Positions 8,076-16,384 of a stretch of 64,000 nt of DNA are shown here, in pieces; within the stretch, counting starts at the first letter, position 1, and every line of letters starts with the position of its first letter. The notes beneath the pieces are model-generated. The model saw only the letters and a list, made by a program, of their open reading frames with translations. It was not told where the DNA came from and ran no database searches. The DNA lies in NCBI RefSeq assembly GCF_003594875.1, contig NZ_QZEY01000001.1:558001-622000 (forward strand), written 5' to 3'. This DNA is from Bailinhaonella thermotolerans (GTDB lineage: Bacteria; Actinomycetota; Actinomycetes; Streptosporangiales; Streptosporangiaceae). Both the position numbers and the translations under genes were made by a program.

Positions 8076-8864
8076 TCAGGTGGCGGTGTAGCCGCCGTCG
8101 ACGGTCAGGATGGAGCCGGTGACGTAACCGGCGGCGGGCGAGGCGAGGAAGACGTAGGGAGCGGCTGTCTCCTCGACGGTCGCACGGCGGCCGAGCGGGG
8201 TGAAGGTGTGGATGCGCTCGTCGGAGGCGGGGTCGTCGTGGACGGTGACGCCGGCCATGATGTTGGCGACGTAGCCGGGCGCGACGGCGTTGACCCGGAT
8301 GCGGTGCGGGGCCCATTCCGCCGCGAGAGTGCGCACGAGCTGGTTCACACCGCCCTTGCTGGCCGCGTAGGGGGCGAGGGCGGGGATGCCGACCGAGCCG
8401 GCGATGGACGAGGTCATGGTGATGGACCCGCCCCCGCCCCGTGCGATCCAGTGGCGGGCGGCGGCCTGGGCCGGCTGGAAGGCGCCTCGCAGGTTGACCG
8501 CCAGGACGCGGTCCCATTCCTCCGGCCCGTAGTCCACGGCAGGCTTGATGATGTCGATACCGGCGTTGCACACCAGGTGGTCGACGCGCCCGAAGACGCG
8601 GAGGGCCTCGTCCACCAGGCCCTGCGCCAGGTCCGCGTCGGTGACATCGCCGGCCAGCCCGGCCACCCGGGCCCGGCCGCCGGGCGCGCCGGGGTACCGC
8701 TCCCGCAGTTCCCTGAGCGCGGCGCCGGTCTCGGCGGCGTCGTGGCCGTTGATCAGGACGCCGGCGCCCTGGGCCAGCAGGGCGCGGGCGATCGCCAGGC
8801 CGATGCCGCGGCTGGACCCGGTGACCACCGCCGCCGTGCCGGTCAGGTCGAACAGATCGCTCAT
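8076..8864 (-). CDS. Short-chain dehydrogenase/reductase (FabG-like)
   Basis: This classical 262-residue SDR has the NAD(P)-binding TGSSRGIG near residue 16, the NAG structural motif (LVCNAGID), the catalytic Ser in MTSSIAGS and the Y-x-x-x-K pair in YAASKGG. The C-terminus GSILTVDGGY is typical. It oxidises or reduces an alcohol/ketone of unknown identity. Its ATG overlaps the stop of the methyltransferase gene by 4 nt (ATGA), so the two are translationally coupled and presumably act on the same pathway. It is convergent with the DHA2 exporter. Confidence 0.88.
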   Translation of the reverse strand: MSDLFDLTGTAAVVTGSSRGIGLAIARALLAQGAGVLINGHDAAETGAALRELRERYPGAPGGRARVAGLAGDVTDADLAQGLVDEALRVFGRVDHLVCNAGIDIIKPAVDYGPEEWDRVLAVNLRGAFQPAQAAARHWIARGGGGSITMTSSIAGSVGIPALAPYAASKGGVNQLVRTLAAEWAPHRIRVNAVAPGYVANIMAGVTVHDDPASDERIHTFTPLGRRATVEETAAPYVFLASPAAGYVTGSILTVDGGYTAT

Positions 8865-9619
8865 GCGCCCTCCTTGCCGGCCACCAGCACGCGCATGCCG
8901 CGCGGGCCGATCTCATCGCGCGACACGGTCAGCCCGGCGGCGGCGGTCTGGGCGGCGAGCCAGTCCGCGCCGATGCGCAGCTTGGGGTAGCTGCCGACCC
9001 GCTGGGTCCAGGTGTCGCCGGTGCGGGTGTGCACCAGATCGTGCACGAGGACCGTGTCGTCGTCGCGGTACTCCAGGAAGCAGGTGAGCAGCCGGTCGGC
9101 GGTGCCGCGTACCAGGATGAACCGGTCGGGACCGGTCAACGGCCGGGTGAGGTCGCGGTAGGTGATGACGAGCCTTCCGCCTGGGGCCAGTGCCCGGGTG
9201 ACGTCGCCGAGCAGGGCGGTGACGTCGTTCTTGCCGGGCAGGTGGGTCAGCGTGTCGCCCATGCAGACGACGGCCTCCACGGTTCCGGGCCGGGCGATCT
9301 CCGGGAGCGCGGTGCGGATGTCGGCGTGGACGGGCCGGATCGCGGGATCGCCGGCCGCGGCGGAGACCAGCTCGGCCAGCAGCGCCTCGCTGGTGTCCAC
9401 GGCCAGGACGGAGGCGAAGCCGAGCCGGGCCAGGGCCAGCGTCTGAGGCCCCGGGCCGCAGCCGAGGTCGACGGCGACGGCGTCACCGGTCGAGGGCGTG
9501 ACGCCGAGGTCTTCCAGCAGGCGGGCCTGCTCGGCGGCGAGCGCCGTCAGGTCGCCGCCGAGCATGTAGGTGTAGTGCTGGGCGAGCAGCCGGTCGTAGT
9601 GGTCGGTGGCCAGGGTCAT
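8861..9619 (-). CDS. Class I SAM-dependent methyltransferase
   Basis: The 252-residue Rossmann-fold methyltransferase shows motif I VDLGCGPGPQ, an acidic end of strand 2 (VLAVDTSEALL), motif II around VVCMGDTLTHL, and motif III ALAPGGRLVITYRD. The C-terminal half forms a beta-rich acceptor domain. The acceptor is unknown. The start ATG at 9619 lies 6 bp after GGAG and gives the usual N-terminus; the upstream frame to 9829 is read-through of the exporter tail. It is the first gene of a two-gene unit with the SDR and lies 34 bp after the DHA1 exporter, so all three may be one transcript under the MerR promoter. Confidence 0.85.
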   Translation of the reverse strand: MTLATDHYDRLLAQHYTYMLGGDLTALAAEQARLLEDLGVTPSTGDAVAVDLGCGPGPQTLALARLGFASVLAVDTSEALLAELVSAAAGDPAIRPVHADIRTALPEIARPGTVEAVVCMGDTLTHLPGKNDVTALLGDVTRALAPGGRLVITYRDLTRPLTGPDRFILVRGTADRLLTCFLEYRDDDTVLVHDLVHTRTGDTWTQRVGSYPKLRIGADWLAAQTAAAGLTVSRDEIGPRGMRVLVAGKEGA

Positions 9620-9653
9620 CGGATCTCCGATCGAATGATGAGGAGGCGGGCGC

Positions 9654-10868
9654 TCAGTGTCGCCCGCGGGCAGGGACGTGCCCGGTCTCCCGCCGGGCGC
9701 CGCCCGGGGCGGGTTGCCGCTCGGCGGCGGTACGGCGGGGCGCGGCCAGGTAGGACAGCAGCAGCCCACAGGCGCTGAGCACCGCTCCGGCCACGCCTGT
9801 CCAGCGCAGCCCCGCGACGGTGACGACACCGGCGCCGATCGCCGAGCCGACCGCGTGGGCCAGCATGAACGCGGCCACGTTGACGGTGACCGCCAGGGTG
9901 GGGGCGCTGCCCGCCCGTTGCAGGATCAGGCTCTGCAGCGGCGCGACGGTGGCGGTGGCCAGCAGCCCCAGGCCCAGCACGGTGGCCGCGGCCCACGCCT
10001 GGTGCGCCACGGCGAACGGCATCACGGCCAGCAGCACCGTCAAGCACGCGAAGACGCCGCGCAGCGTCGCCCCCGGCGCCCGGTCGGCGAGCCGTCCGGT
10101 GACGAGGTTGCCCAGCAGGCTGCCCAGCCCATAGACCACCAGCAGCAGCGAGACCGTGGACGGCGCGAATCCGCTCACCTGGTTCAGCGTCGGGGCCAGG
10201 TAGGTGAACACCACGCCGACCCCGGCGAAACCGACGGCCGTGGTCGCGATGGACAGCAGCACGGGCCGCCGGGCCAGCACCGCGATCTCGGAGGCGGCTC
10301 CGGCGGGCCGCCCCGGGACACGGGGCAGCGCGAACGCCAGCAGCGCCAGGCAGGCCACCCCCAGCCCGGCCAGCACGGCGAAGGGCAGGCGCCACCCCGC
10401 CTCCTGCCCGAGCGCCGCGCCGAGCGGCACCCCGAGCAGGGTGGCCACGGTCAGGCCGGAGGTCACGGCGGCGATCGCGGTGCCGGTCCGGCCCGCGGGG
10501 GCCGCCCTGGTGGCCATGATCAGCGTCAGCGCGAAGAACGTGGCGTGGGCGATCGCGGTGATGACCCGCCCGGCCAGCAGCACCGGGTAACTGGGAGCGA
10601 GCGCGCTCACCGCGCTGCCCGCGGCGAAGACCGCCATCAGGGCGAGCATGAGGCCCTTGCGCGGCAGCCGTACGGTCGCGATCGCGACCAGCGGGCCGGC
10701 GATCACGGTGCCGAGCGCGTAGGCCGTCACCGCCTGACCGGCCACCGCGACCGAAACCCCCAGGTCGGCGCCGATCTGCGGGAGCAGCCCCGCGACCAGG
10801 AACTCGGCGGTTCCGACGACGAAGATGCTGAGACAGAGGGAAACCAGAGTGAGGAATGTCCGTTTCAT
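9654..10868 (-). CDS. MFS exporter, DHA1 family (AraJ/CmlA-like, 12 TM)
   Basis: The 404-residue protein has 12 predicted membrane segments. It begins FLTLVSLCLSIFVVGTAEFLVAGLLPQI, the signature first helix of AraJ/arabinose-efflux-type DHA1 transporters, and contains the GRVITAIAHATFFAL motif C-like helix. Such proteins export sugars or small drugs. The ATG at 10868 lies just downstream of an unusual MerR-type promoter with a 19-bp spacer, so expression should depend on activation by the divergent MerR protein. Confidence 0.88.
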   Translation of the reverse strand: MKRTFLTLVSLCLSIFVVGTAEFLVAGLLPQIGADLGVSVAVAGQAVTAYALGTVIAGPLVAIATVRLPRKGLMLALMAVFAAGSAVSALAPSYPVLLAGRVITAIAHATFFALTLIMATRAAPAGRTGTAIAAVTSGLTVATLLGVPLGAALGQEAGWRLPFAVLAGLGVACLALLAFALPRVPGRPAGAASEIAVLARRPVLLSIATTAVGFAGVGVVFTYLAPTLNQVSGFAPSTVSLLLVVYGLGSLLGNLVTGRLADRAPGATLRGVFACLTVLLAVMPFAVAHQAWAAATVLGLGLLATATVAPLQSLILQRAGSAPTLAVTVNVAAFMLAHAVGSAIGAGVVTVAGLRWTGVAGAVLSACGLLLSYLAAPRRTAAERQPAPGGARRETGHVPARGRH

Positions 10869-10876
10869 CGCCGGAA

Positions 10877-10907
10877 TGGTAAAGTCTGACATCCATGTCA
10901 GAGTCAA
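10877..10907 (-). promoter_or_regulatory. MerR-type promoter/operator with 19-bp spacer
   Basis: On the minus strand a -35 box TTGACT (10907-10902) and a -10-like TTACCA (10882-10877) are separated by 19 bp, longer than the 17 bp optimal for sigma-70. The spacer carries a perfect dyad TCTGACAT-CC-ATGTCAGA (10885-10902). This is the hallmark of promoters that MerR proteins activate by untwisting DNA. It faces the DHA1 exporter and also covers the MerR gene promoter. Confidence 0.8.
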
Positions 10908-10919
10908 GCTGGAGGCGGC

Positions 10920-11285
10920 GTGCACATCGGGGAACTGTCGCGTCGTACGGGGGTCAGTGAGCGCCTGCTGCGCTACTACGAGAAGCAGGGGCTCCTCTGG
11001 CCGGAGCGGTCGGCCAGCGGCTACCGCCACTACCAGGAATCGGACGTCGACACCGTCCTCCGCATCCGCCGCCTGCTGGCGGCGGGACTGAACACCGAGA
11101 CCATCGCCCTGGTGATGCCGTGTGTGCGGATCAAGGCCGGCAACCTGGTGCCCGTATGCCCGGAGGTGATCGACGACCTGCGCCGCCAGCGCGACCGCCT
11201 CACCCAGGCGATCGAGGACCTGCAGGCCTCACGCGACCTGCTCGACGCCGCCCTGGCCGCCGCCCCTCTGGACCTCACCGCCTAA
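10920..11285 (+). CDS. MerR-family transcriptional regulator
   Basis: The 121-residue protein starts at GTG 10920 after GGAGGCGG. The MerR winged helix occupies residues 1-70 (HIGELSRRTGVSERLLRYYEKQGLL, then SGYRHYQESDVDTVLRIRRLLAAG), followed by a coiled-coil dimerisation helix (DDLRRQRDRLTQAIEDLQAS). Two cysteines occur around KAGNLVP (MPCVR and PVCPEV), but the arrangement is not that of known metal sensors, so a drug-type ligand is more likely. It should activate the divergent exporter from the 19-bp-spacer promoter. Confidence 0.88.
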   Translation: MHIGELSRRTGVSERLLRYYEKQGLLWPERSASGYRHYQESDVDTVLRIRRLLAAGLNTETIALVMPCVRIKAGNLVPVCPEVIDDLRRQRDRLTQAIEDLQASRDLLDAALAAAPLDLTA

Positions 11286-11467
11286 GGCCCCCACGGCCAG
11301 AACGCCCCCGGGAGCGCCGCCCCGCAACGGAAGCGATTGCAAGGCCACCTGTACCGAGGTCGCCGCGTTCGAGCGCTAATCGGTGGGCCAGAACTGGTTC
11401 TTGGATTGCGCCGGCCCGGAGAGCACTTCACAGGGGCCGGAACCGAGATGGGATGCCTCATCCCGGG

Positions 11468-11509
11468 CCCCGCCCCGCCCCGTCGTTGCTGGGCCGGGGC
11501 GGGGCGGGG
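11468..11509. terminator. Strong GC hairpin between convergent genes
   Basis: CCCCGCCCCGCCCC (11468-11481) pairs perfectly with GGGGCGGGGCGGGG (11496-11509) around a 14-nt loop. It lies between the convergent MerR and PfpI genes and lacks a T-run, like many actinomycete terminators. No gene is visible in the rest of 11286-11716. Confidence 0.55.
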
Positions 11510-11716
11510 TGTGTGGAGGAGGGCGCGCGGGGATTCCGTTCGACCTGGTGGACGTACGGCGCCGCCTCGGCTTCCCCGCCTTCCTCCCGCACGGTGGGGC
11601 CGGCCCGGGGGCGGCCACGGCGCAGTCCTCAACGGCCACGAGGGCGGCCTCCCAGCGGGCGGCCTGACCCACGCACGTGGCCGCCGGCCGTCGGCTCAGG
11701 CTGGGTGCGAGGGGCG

Positions 11717-12388
11717 TCAGCCGAGGGCCGTGATGAGGGCCGTGGCCACGCCGCGGGCGGAGGCGGGGTTCTGGCCTGTGATCAGGCGGCCGTCGGTGAT
11801 CACGTGGGCGGTGAAGTCGTCGGCGGGGATGTGGGTGGCGCCCTGGGCCTCCAGGCGGTCGGCCAGCAGGAACGGCACCACGTCGGTCAGTCCGACGGCG
11901 GCCTCCTCCGCGTTGGTGAAGGACGCGACCTTCTTCCCCGCGACCAGGTAGGAGCCGTCGGAGAGGGTGAGGCCGACGAGGGCGGCGGAACCGTGGCAGA
12001 CCGCGGCGACGAAGCCGCCGCGCTCGTAGATGGTGCGCGCCAGGCGCGCCAGGCCGGGGTTGTCGGGGAAGTCCCACATGGTGCCGTGGCCCCCGGCGAA
12101 CAGGATCGCGTCGTAGTCCTCCGGCGTGATCTGGCCGGGAGTAGGGGTGTCGGCCAGTTGCCCGGCGACGCGCGGGTCGGTCAGGAACCGGCGCTGGGTG
12201 GGGTCGGCGGGGTCCTCCCCGTCGCGGGGCGGGACGCCGCCGGCGACGCTGACGAGGTCCACCTGGTGGCCGGCGGCGGTGAGCAGTTCCCACGGCACGG
12301 CCGCCTCCCCGACGTAGAAGCCGGTGGCGCGCCCGGTCGAGCCGAGGGTCGCGTGGCTGGTCAGAGCGATCAGGATGCGCTTGGACAT
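11717..12388 (-). CDS. DJ-1/PfpI-superfamily protein (Hsp31/HchA-like)
   Basis: The 223-residue protein is a class I glutamine-amidotransferase-like fold. The nucleophile elbow is FVAAVCHGSAALV (Cys-His), the acidic strand is YDAILFAGGHGTMWDFPD, and the cap ends with ITGQNPASARGVATALI. The pattern LLTAAGHQVDLVS and the GGHGTMWDFP motif are those of HchA/YajL-type glyoxalase III or deglycase and chaperone proteins. The start ATG 12388 was preferred to the upstream in-frame codon because GGGAG lies 10 bp before it. It is divergent from the LysR regulator at 12537, a probable controller. Confidence 0.88.
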   Translation of the reverse strand: MSKRILIALTSHATLGSTGRATGFYVGEAAVPWELLTAAGHQVDLVSVAGGVPPRDGEDPADPTQRRFLTDPRVAGQLADTPTPGQITPEDYDAILFAGGHGTMWDFPDNPGLARLARTIYERGGFVAAVCHGSAALVGLTLSDGSYLVAGKKVASFTNAEEAAVGLTDVVPFLLADRLEAQGATHIPADDFTAHVITDGRLITGQNPASARGVATALITALG

Positions 12389-12509
12389 GGCGTGTGGACT
12401 CCCATGGATCACGTTGGGGGCCGCCTCGGGCCGCGGCGGTTCGCGGCGGCGGTGCTGTGATCATGACGGCTCGGGGATATCGAGATCCAATAGGACGGAG
12501 TCGCTGCCG

Positions 12510-12527
12510 CTATCGGAATTCTGATAG
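12510..12527. promoter_or_regulatory. Probable LysR-type operator
   Basis: CTATC-GGAATTCT-GATAG is an inverted repeat with 5-bp arms and contains ATC-N8-GAT, resembling the LysR T-N11-A box. It lies 9 bp before the LysR start and 120 bp from the divergent PfpI gene, as expected for an autoregulating LysR protein. Confidence 0.6.
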
Positions 12528-12536
12528 AAGGCGGGG

Positions 12537-13421
12537 ATGCGCGATGTCTCGTTCGATCTGTTGCGGACCTTCGTGGCCGTGCACCGTTCCGGCTCGGTGT
12601 CCCGCGCGGCTGAGCTGCGGGGGATCTCCCAGCCGACCGTGACGGCCCACGTCAAGGCGCTGGAGGCGGAACTCGGCCGGCCGCTGTTCGACCGCGTCCC
12701 GCGCGGCATGGCCCCCACCCCGGCCGCAGACCAGCTCGCCGCCCGGATCGCCCCGGCGATCGACGACCTGGAGGAGTGGGTCGGGACGGACCTGGACGAG
12801 TCCAGCGACCCCTTCGGGCGCGTGGTCTACCTGGGCGGGCCCGCCGAGCTGCTGTGCGCCCGCGTGCTGCCGTCGCTGGCCCCGATGGTCGGCCAGGGGC
12901 TGCGACTGCGCGTCCGGTTCGGCATGCCCGACGAGCTGTTGGCCGAGCTGGCCGGGGGCGGCCTGGACCTGGTCATCGCCTCCGTCCGGCCGCGCCGCCG
13001 GGGCCTGCGCGTCGAGGTACTGGCCGACGAGGAGTTCGTCCTGGTGGCCGCGCCCGGCTGGACCGCCGGCGACATCGGCACCGCTCCGCTGATCACCTAC
13101 GCCGAGAACCTGCCGATCCTGCGACGGTACTGGCGCGTCGTCTTCGGCACCCGGCTGACCCGCGTTCCCGCCGTCGTCGTCCCCGACCTGCGCGGGGTGC
13201 TCACCGCGGTGACCGCGGGCGCCGGCATCACCGTCCTGCCCGCCTACCTGTGCGCCGCCGAGCTGGCCGACGGCCGGCTGCGCCTGCTGCACCGACCCGA
13301 GGTCTCGCCGATCAACACGCTCTACCTGGCCTCCCGCCCCGGCGCCGCGCACCCCGCCGCCACCGCCGTCGGCGGCCACCTCCTCCTCCAGGGCCGCACC
13401 TGGACCGCGGAGATCACCTGA
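12537..13421 (+). CDS. LysR-family transcriptional regulator
   Basis: The 294-residue protein has a typical LysR N-terminal helix-turn-helix (DLLRTFVAVHRSGSVSRAAELRGISQPTVTAHVKALEAELGRPLF) and a two-lobe type 2 periplasmic-binding-like effector domain (GRVVYLGGPAELL to VTAGAGITVLPAYL). ATG 12537 follows GAAGGCGGGG. It is divergent from the PfpI-family gene and probably regulates it. The ligand is unknown. Confidence 0.9.
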   Translation: MRDVSFDLLRTFVAVHRSGSVSRAAELRGISQPTVTAHVKALEAELGRPLFDRVPRGMAPTPAADQLAARIAPAIDDLEEWVGTDLDESSDPFGRVVYLGGPAELLCARVLPSLAPMVGQGLRLRVRFGMPDELLAELAGGGLDLVIASVRPRRRGLRVEVLADEEFVLVAAPGWTAGDIGTAPLITYAENLPILRRYWRVVFGTRLTRVPAVVVPDLRGVLTAVTAGAGITVLPAYLCAAELADGRLRLLHRPEVSPINTLYLASRPGAAHPAATAVGGHLLLQGRTWTAEIT

Positions 13422-13563
13422 CCGTACGGCGACCGCGCGGGCGGCGCCGTACGGGAGGGCACTCCACGGCTCGGGGCCGCGGGCCGTGGACGGGCAGATC
13501 CCACCCGCACATCGCGCTGGGCGCGGCCGATGCCGCCCATGGCCCCGGTCGCCGGCCGCGTCC

Positions 13564-14295
13564 TCAGATCGCTCGGACCTCGGCGAGCCGCCTGACCGCG
13601 TAGTCGTCGTCCCAGCAGACGGCGGCTTCCCAGGCGGCCGACGCTTGAGCGGCGATGTCGTACGCGGCGTCGTCGAGGCCGGCGGCGTTGCCGGGCAGCA
13701 CAAGATCGAGGTCAGGGACGTCGAGGTGCGACTCGTCCCAGTCGATCAGCCCGACCTGGTGCGCGGTCATGCGGATGTTGCCGGCGTTGGGGTTGCCGTG
13801 CACGACGCACGTGGGACGTCCGGACAATCGCGCCCACGCTGCCCGGCATCGGGCGACGCCCTCTGGCGGCATCGCGGCCAGGTCGATCTTCGTCCCGGTC
13901 TCGGCGTGCAGCAGGTCGGTCGATGATCGCCAACCTGGACGCTGTGGCCAGCCCCGCGTCAGCCGATGCAACTCGCGGAGCGCGCCGGCCACGCGACGCC
14001 AGTCGGCCGGCGTCTCGGGCGGCCCGCCTTCCAGGTAGGTCATCACCACCAGACCGTCGGCGAAGAGCCGGCCGTCCGTGGTCGGGATCGGCACCGGCAC
14101 GGTCAGGCCTTCACGGTCGAGATGGACCAGGAGCTCGGTCTCCCACGCGAGGTCGGCGTCGCTCCTGGTACCGAGACGACCGACCGCGAGGCGCCCGTTG
14201 ACCCGCACACTCCACACGTCGTTGGCGACTCCGCCGGTCAGCGGTTCGATGCGCGTGACGTCTTCACCCCACCGCGCAAGTGCCTCCCATCCCAT
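13564..14295 (-). CDS. Aminoglycoside-phosphotransferase-fold kinase with HGN in place of HGD
   Basis: The 243-residue protein has the APH/choline-kinase fold. The N-lobe includes LTGGVANDVWSVRVNGRLAVGRL, the hinge LVVMTYLEGGPP, the Brenner loop CVVHGNPNAGNIRM, and the metal motif GLIDWDES. In canonical kinases the Brenner loop is H-G-D-x-x-x-x-N and the Asp is the catalytic base; here it is Asn, while the metal-binding Asn and the IDWDE aspartate are kept. Related actinomycete proteins also carry HGN, so it may be a small-molecule kinase with altered chemistry or a binding protein. The ATG 14295 start drops a long arginine-rich extension without similarity. Confidence 0.78.
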   Translation of the reverse strand: MGWEALARWGEDVTRIEPLTGGVANDVWSVRVNGRLAVGRLGTRSDADLAWETELLVHLDREGLTVPVPIPTTDGRLFADGLVVMTYLEGGPPETPADWRRVAGALRELHRLTRGWPQRPGWRSSTDLLHAETGTKIDLAAMPPEGVARCRAAWARLSGRPTCVVHGNPNAGNIRMTAHQVGLIDWDESHLDVPDLDLVLPGNAAGLDDAAYDIAAQASAAWEAAVCWDDDYAVRRLAEVRAI

Positions 14296-14616
14296 TGGCC
14301 CGATCTTACGGGGCCTCGCACAGCACCGCTCTTGGCATGAGCGCGCGTCCCTCGTCTCCGGCCCCGGCGACGGACACCAGCAGAGAGTCACTGACGGGAG
14401 AGACGCCGTCCCGTCCTGGTCGGCACGTGGCGCTTCGCGGCGACCGAGGCGCACACCTCAGCCGTCGCCGCGGGCCGGGCCGCGGCGCCCGGAGACCTTC
14501 GCGCCGGACCCCAGGGTGAAGGCCGTCCACTCACCGGCGGGTCAGCAGCGCGTATCCGTTCGTCACGCCAACCCTTCCCCCGCTGTGCGCATGGATCAGG
14601 GAACCACCAGGGAAGA

Positions 14617-14632
14617 TGACTAACAGTAGTCA
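14617..14632. promoter_or_regulatory. 16-bp dyad upstream of the PLAT-like gene
   Basis: TGACTA-ACAG-TAGTCA is a perfect 6-bp inverted repeat 31 bp before the start codon at 14664. A related core (CAGTTAGTAGTCAG) occurs upstream of the small gene at 16385. It could be a shared operator; the regulator is unknown. Apart from this site, 14296-14663 holds no supported feature. Confidence 0.45.
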
Positions 14633-14663
14633 AGCAACTACCAAGAGTCATTCAAGGAGGGGC

Positions 14664-15140
14664 ATGGCCACCGACCCGATCCTCAGCACCGACCCGATCG
14701 CCACCATCTCCGCCACGGTCTGGACCGCCGGCGACGAGTCCCGCGTCCGGGGCAACGCCGAGCCCGACAGCAGGGTGTTCCTGGGCATCGCCGGGCGCGA
14801 GTTCCGCCTGGCCCGCCCGGACGTCAGAGACTTCCAGCAGCACGACCGCCACGAGTACATCTTCGGCAACGGCAGCAACGTCGAGCGGCCCGAGTGGAAC
14901 GACCCCCGCAAGAACCCCCCGCTCACCCTCGGCGACCTGCACAACCGGCCCGTCTACATCCGCTTCGTCTGGACGGCGGCTGCCGGCACCACCGACCGGG
15001 ACGACTGGCACGTCGAGCGCGTCGACGTCACCGTCACCGCCGCCAGCGGCGCGAAGGTCAGCTACGCCGCCCTGGTCGGCGGTCCCACCACCTGGCTCGG
15101 CGACGAGTCCGGCACCGTCCTGCACCTCGACCGTCAGTAG
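14664..15140 (+). CDS. Small PLAT/LH2-like beta-sandwich protein
   Basis: The 158-residue soluble protein has no signal peptide. Its strand pattern (ISATVWTAGDESRVRGNAEP / VFLGIAGREFRLARPDVRDF / HEYIFGNGSNVERPEW / LGDLHNRPVYIRFVW / DDWHVERVDVTVT) resembles a PLAT/LH2 sandwich, in which an acidic loop is followed by the D-W-x-[LVH]-x-x-V strand that binds lipid or partner proteins. This is a fold-level inference from pattern only. ATG 14664 follows a strong AAGGAGGGG. It stands alone behind a dyad at 14617. Confidence 0.6.
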   Translation: MATDPILSTDPIATISATVWTAGDESRVRGNAEPDSRVFLGIAGREFRLARPDVRDFQQHDRHEYIFGNGSNVERPEWNDPRKNPPLTLGDLHNRPVYIRFVWTAAAGTTDRDDWHVERVDVTVTAASGAKVSYAALVGGPTTWLGDESGTVLHLDRQ

Positions 15141-15420
15141 GTCGGCCGTTCAGCGCCGCCTTCGGTCACACCCCCGAGGAGCACCGAGACTCCCCGGAAC
15201 GACCTCGTCCGGGGCGTACGGCAGGCGAGGACCCGCCGCGCGCCCCGGGCCCAGACCGGCGGCCGGTTGACGTGGCCGCGGCCCCGCCGTTCATCGAGGG
15301 CGGCGTGGAGACGGCCGTCGAGCGGGCCGCCGTCCGCCCGCCGGGGCATGGCCACGCCGCTGGTTGACTCGGGCCGAGGGGCGGTGTGGGATTCGGGCAG
15401 ACGACCGGCAGGGAGCTGGG

Positions 15421-16140
15421 ATGAGGTTCAATCCCCCGCCCGGGTGGCCACCCCCGCCCCCAGGGTGGACACCGCCTCCCGGATGGAGGCCGCCCCCGTC
15501 GTGGCCGCCCGCCCCCGCGGGATGGCGGTTCTGGGTGCCCACTCCCCCACCGGACGCCGGTCGATCACCACCCGAGGCGCAAGCCCAGCGAGGACACCCC
15601 GCACGCCGGCCTGGCGACGTCCACGAGGGGCGCGGCGACCGGCCTCGCCCGGAGGCCGAAGAACCGCTGATCGTGCCGGCTTGGTGCGATCCCAGGATGC
15701 GCAAGTTCGTCTGGGACGCGGGGACGATAACGGTCGGATTCTTCGTGGTGGAGTCGAACCGCTTCGCCTTCGCGACGGGCGAGGCCTTGATGTTCGCGGG
15801 CACGCTGGACCAGGCGGACATCCACTGGCCCGGCTACCTGCGACGGATCCGGGGATGCGACGTCCGCCTCGGGTCGGCCGGTTACCGGCTCTACTTCGTC
15901 CGGCCCCTGCCGGGCGCCCCCAGGGTGCGAGAGAACCAGGTCACCCGGATCACCGATGCGCTGACCAGCGAGAGCGGCGACGTCCTGCAGCTCGTCGGAG
16001 GCGCCCTCGGCAACGCGGCCATGGTGGGGAGCGTCGTCGGACACCTCGTCTCCCTCCCCGGCGAGTTCGCGGACGAGCGACGGGGCCGCGCCAACGGCGA
16101 CGCCGTCCGCGAGCGACTCGAACGCCACAGGCCGCGATGA
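15421..16140 (+). CDS. Unknown protein with Pro/Trp-rich N-terminus
   Basis: The 239-residue protein has a low-complexity N-terminus with about seven PP-GW-type units (PPPGWPPPPPGWTPPPGW up to residue ~45). A conserved-looking globular part begins near residue 80 (EEPLIVPAWCDPRMRKFVWDAGTITVGFFVVES) and contains a beta-rich core (YLRRIRGCDVRLGSAGYRLYFVRPLP). Near residue 200 a Gly/Ala segment (LVGGALGNAAMVGSVVGHLVSL) could associate with membrane. No family is recognised. PPxW repeats are a common N-terminal tether of actinobacterial membrane-associated proteins. ATG 15421 follows GGGAGCTGGG. Confidence 0.6.
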   Translation: MRFNPPPGWPPPPPGWTPPPGWRPPPSWPPAPAGWRFWVPTPPPDAGRSPPEAQAQRGHPARRPGDVHEGRGDRPRPEAEEPLIVPAWCDPRMRKFVWDAGTITVGFFVVESNRFAFATGEALMFAGTLDQADIHWPGYLRRIRGCDVRLGSAGYRLYFVRPLPGAPRVRENQVTRITDALTSESGDVLQLVGGALGNAAMVGSVVGHLVSLPGEFADERRGRANGDAVRERLERHRPR

Positions 16141-16384
16141 CCGCTTCCCAGGGCAGCCCCGCCCCCTGATCGCGGCGCTCCGCCTCCGGCGCAGGCGTGA
16201 GGCCGTGCGCGCACGCCGGTGCCCCGCTCATGCCGTACGGCCGGCGGGGACGGGGTCGGCCGTAACAGACAGCCGATTATTCCATTTCCAGCATCTCCCA
16301 ATGCCATCACAGTTAGTAGTCAGTACGCGTCACTCGGTTATGTATAGGAGGTCGGTTCATCCCCCTCCGGAAGGAACCCCTCCC

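Noticed and set aside
12510-13703. Minus-strand open frame opposite the LysR gene
   Set aside because: Composition is that of an antisense frame (Gly/Asp/Gln/Val-rich) and it overlaps a well-supported LysR gene along its whole length.
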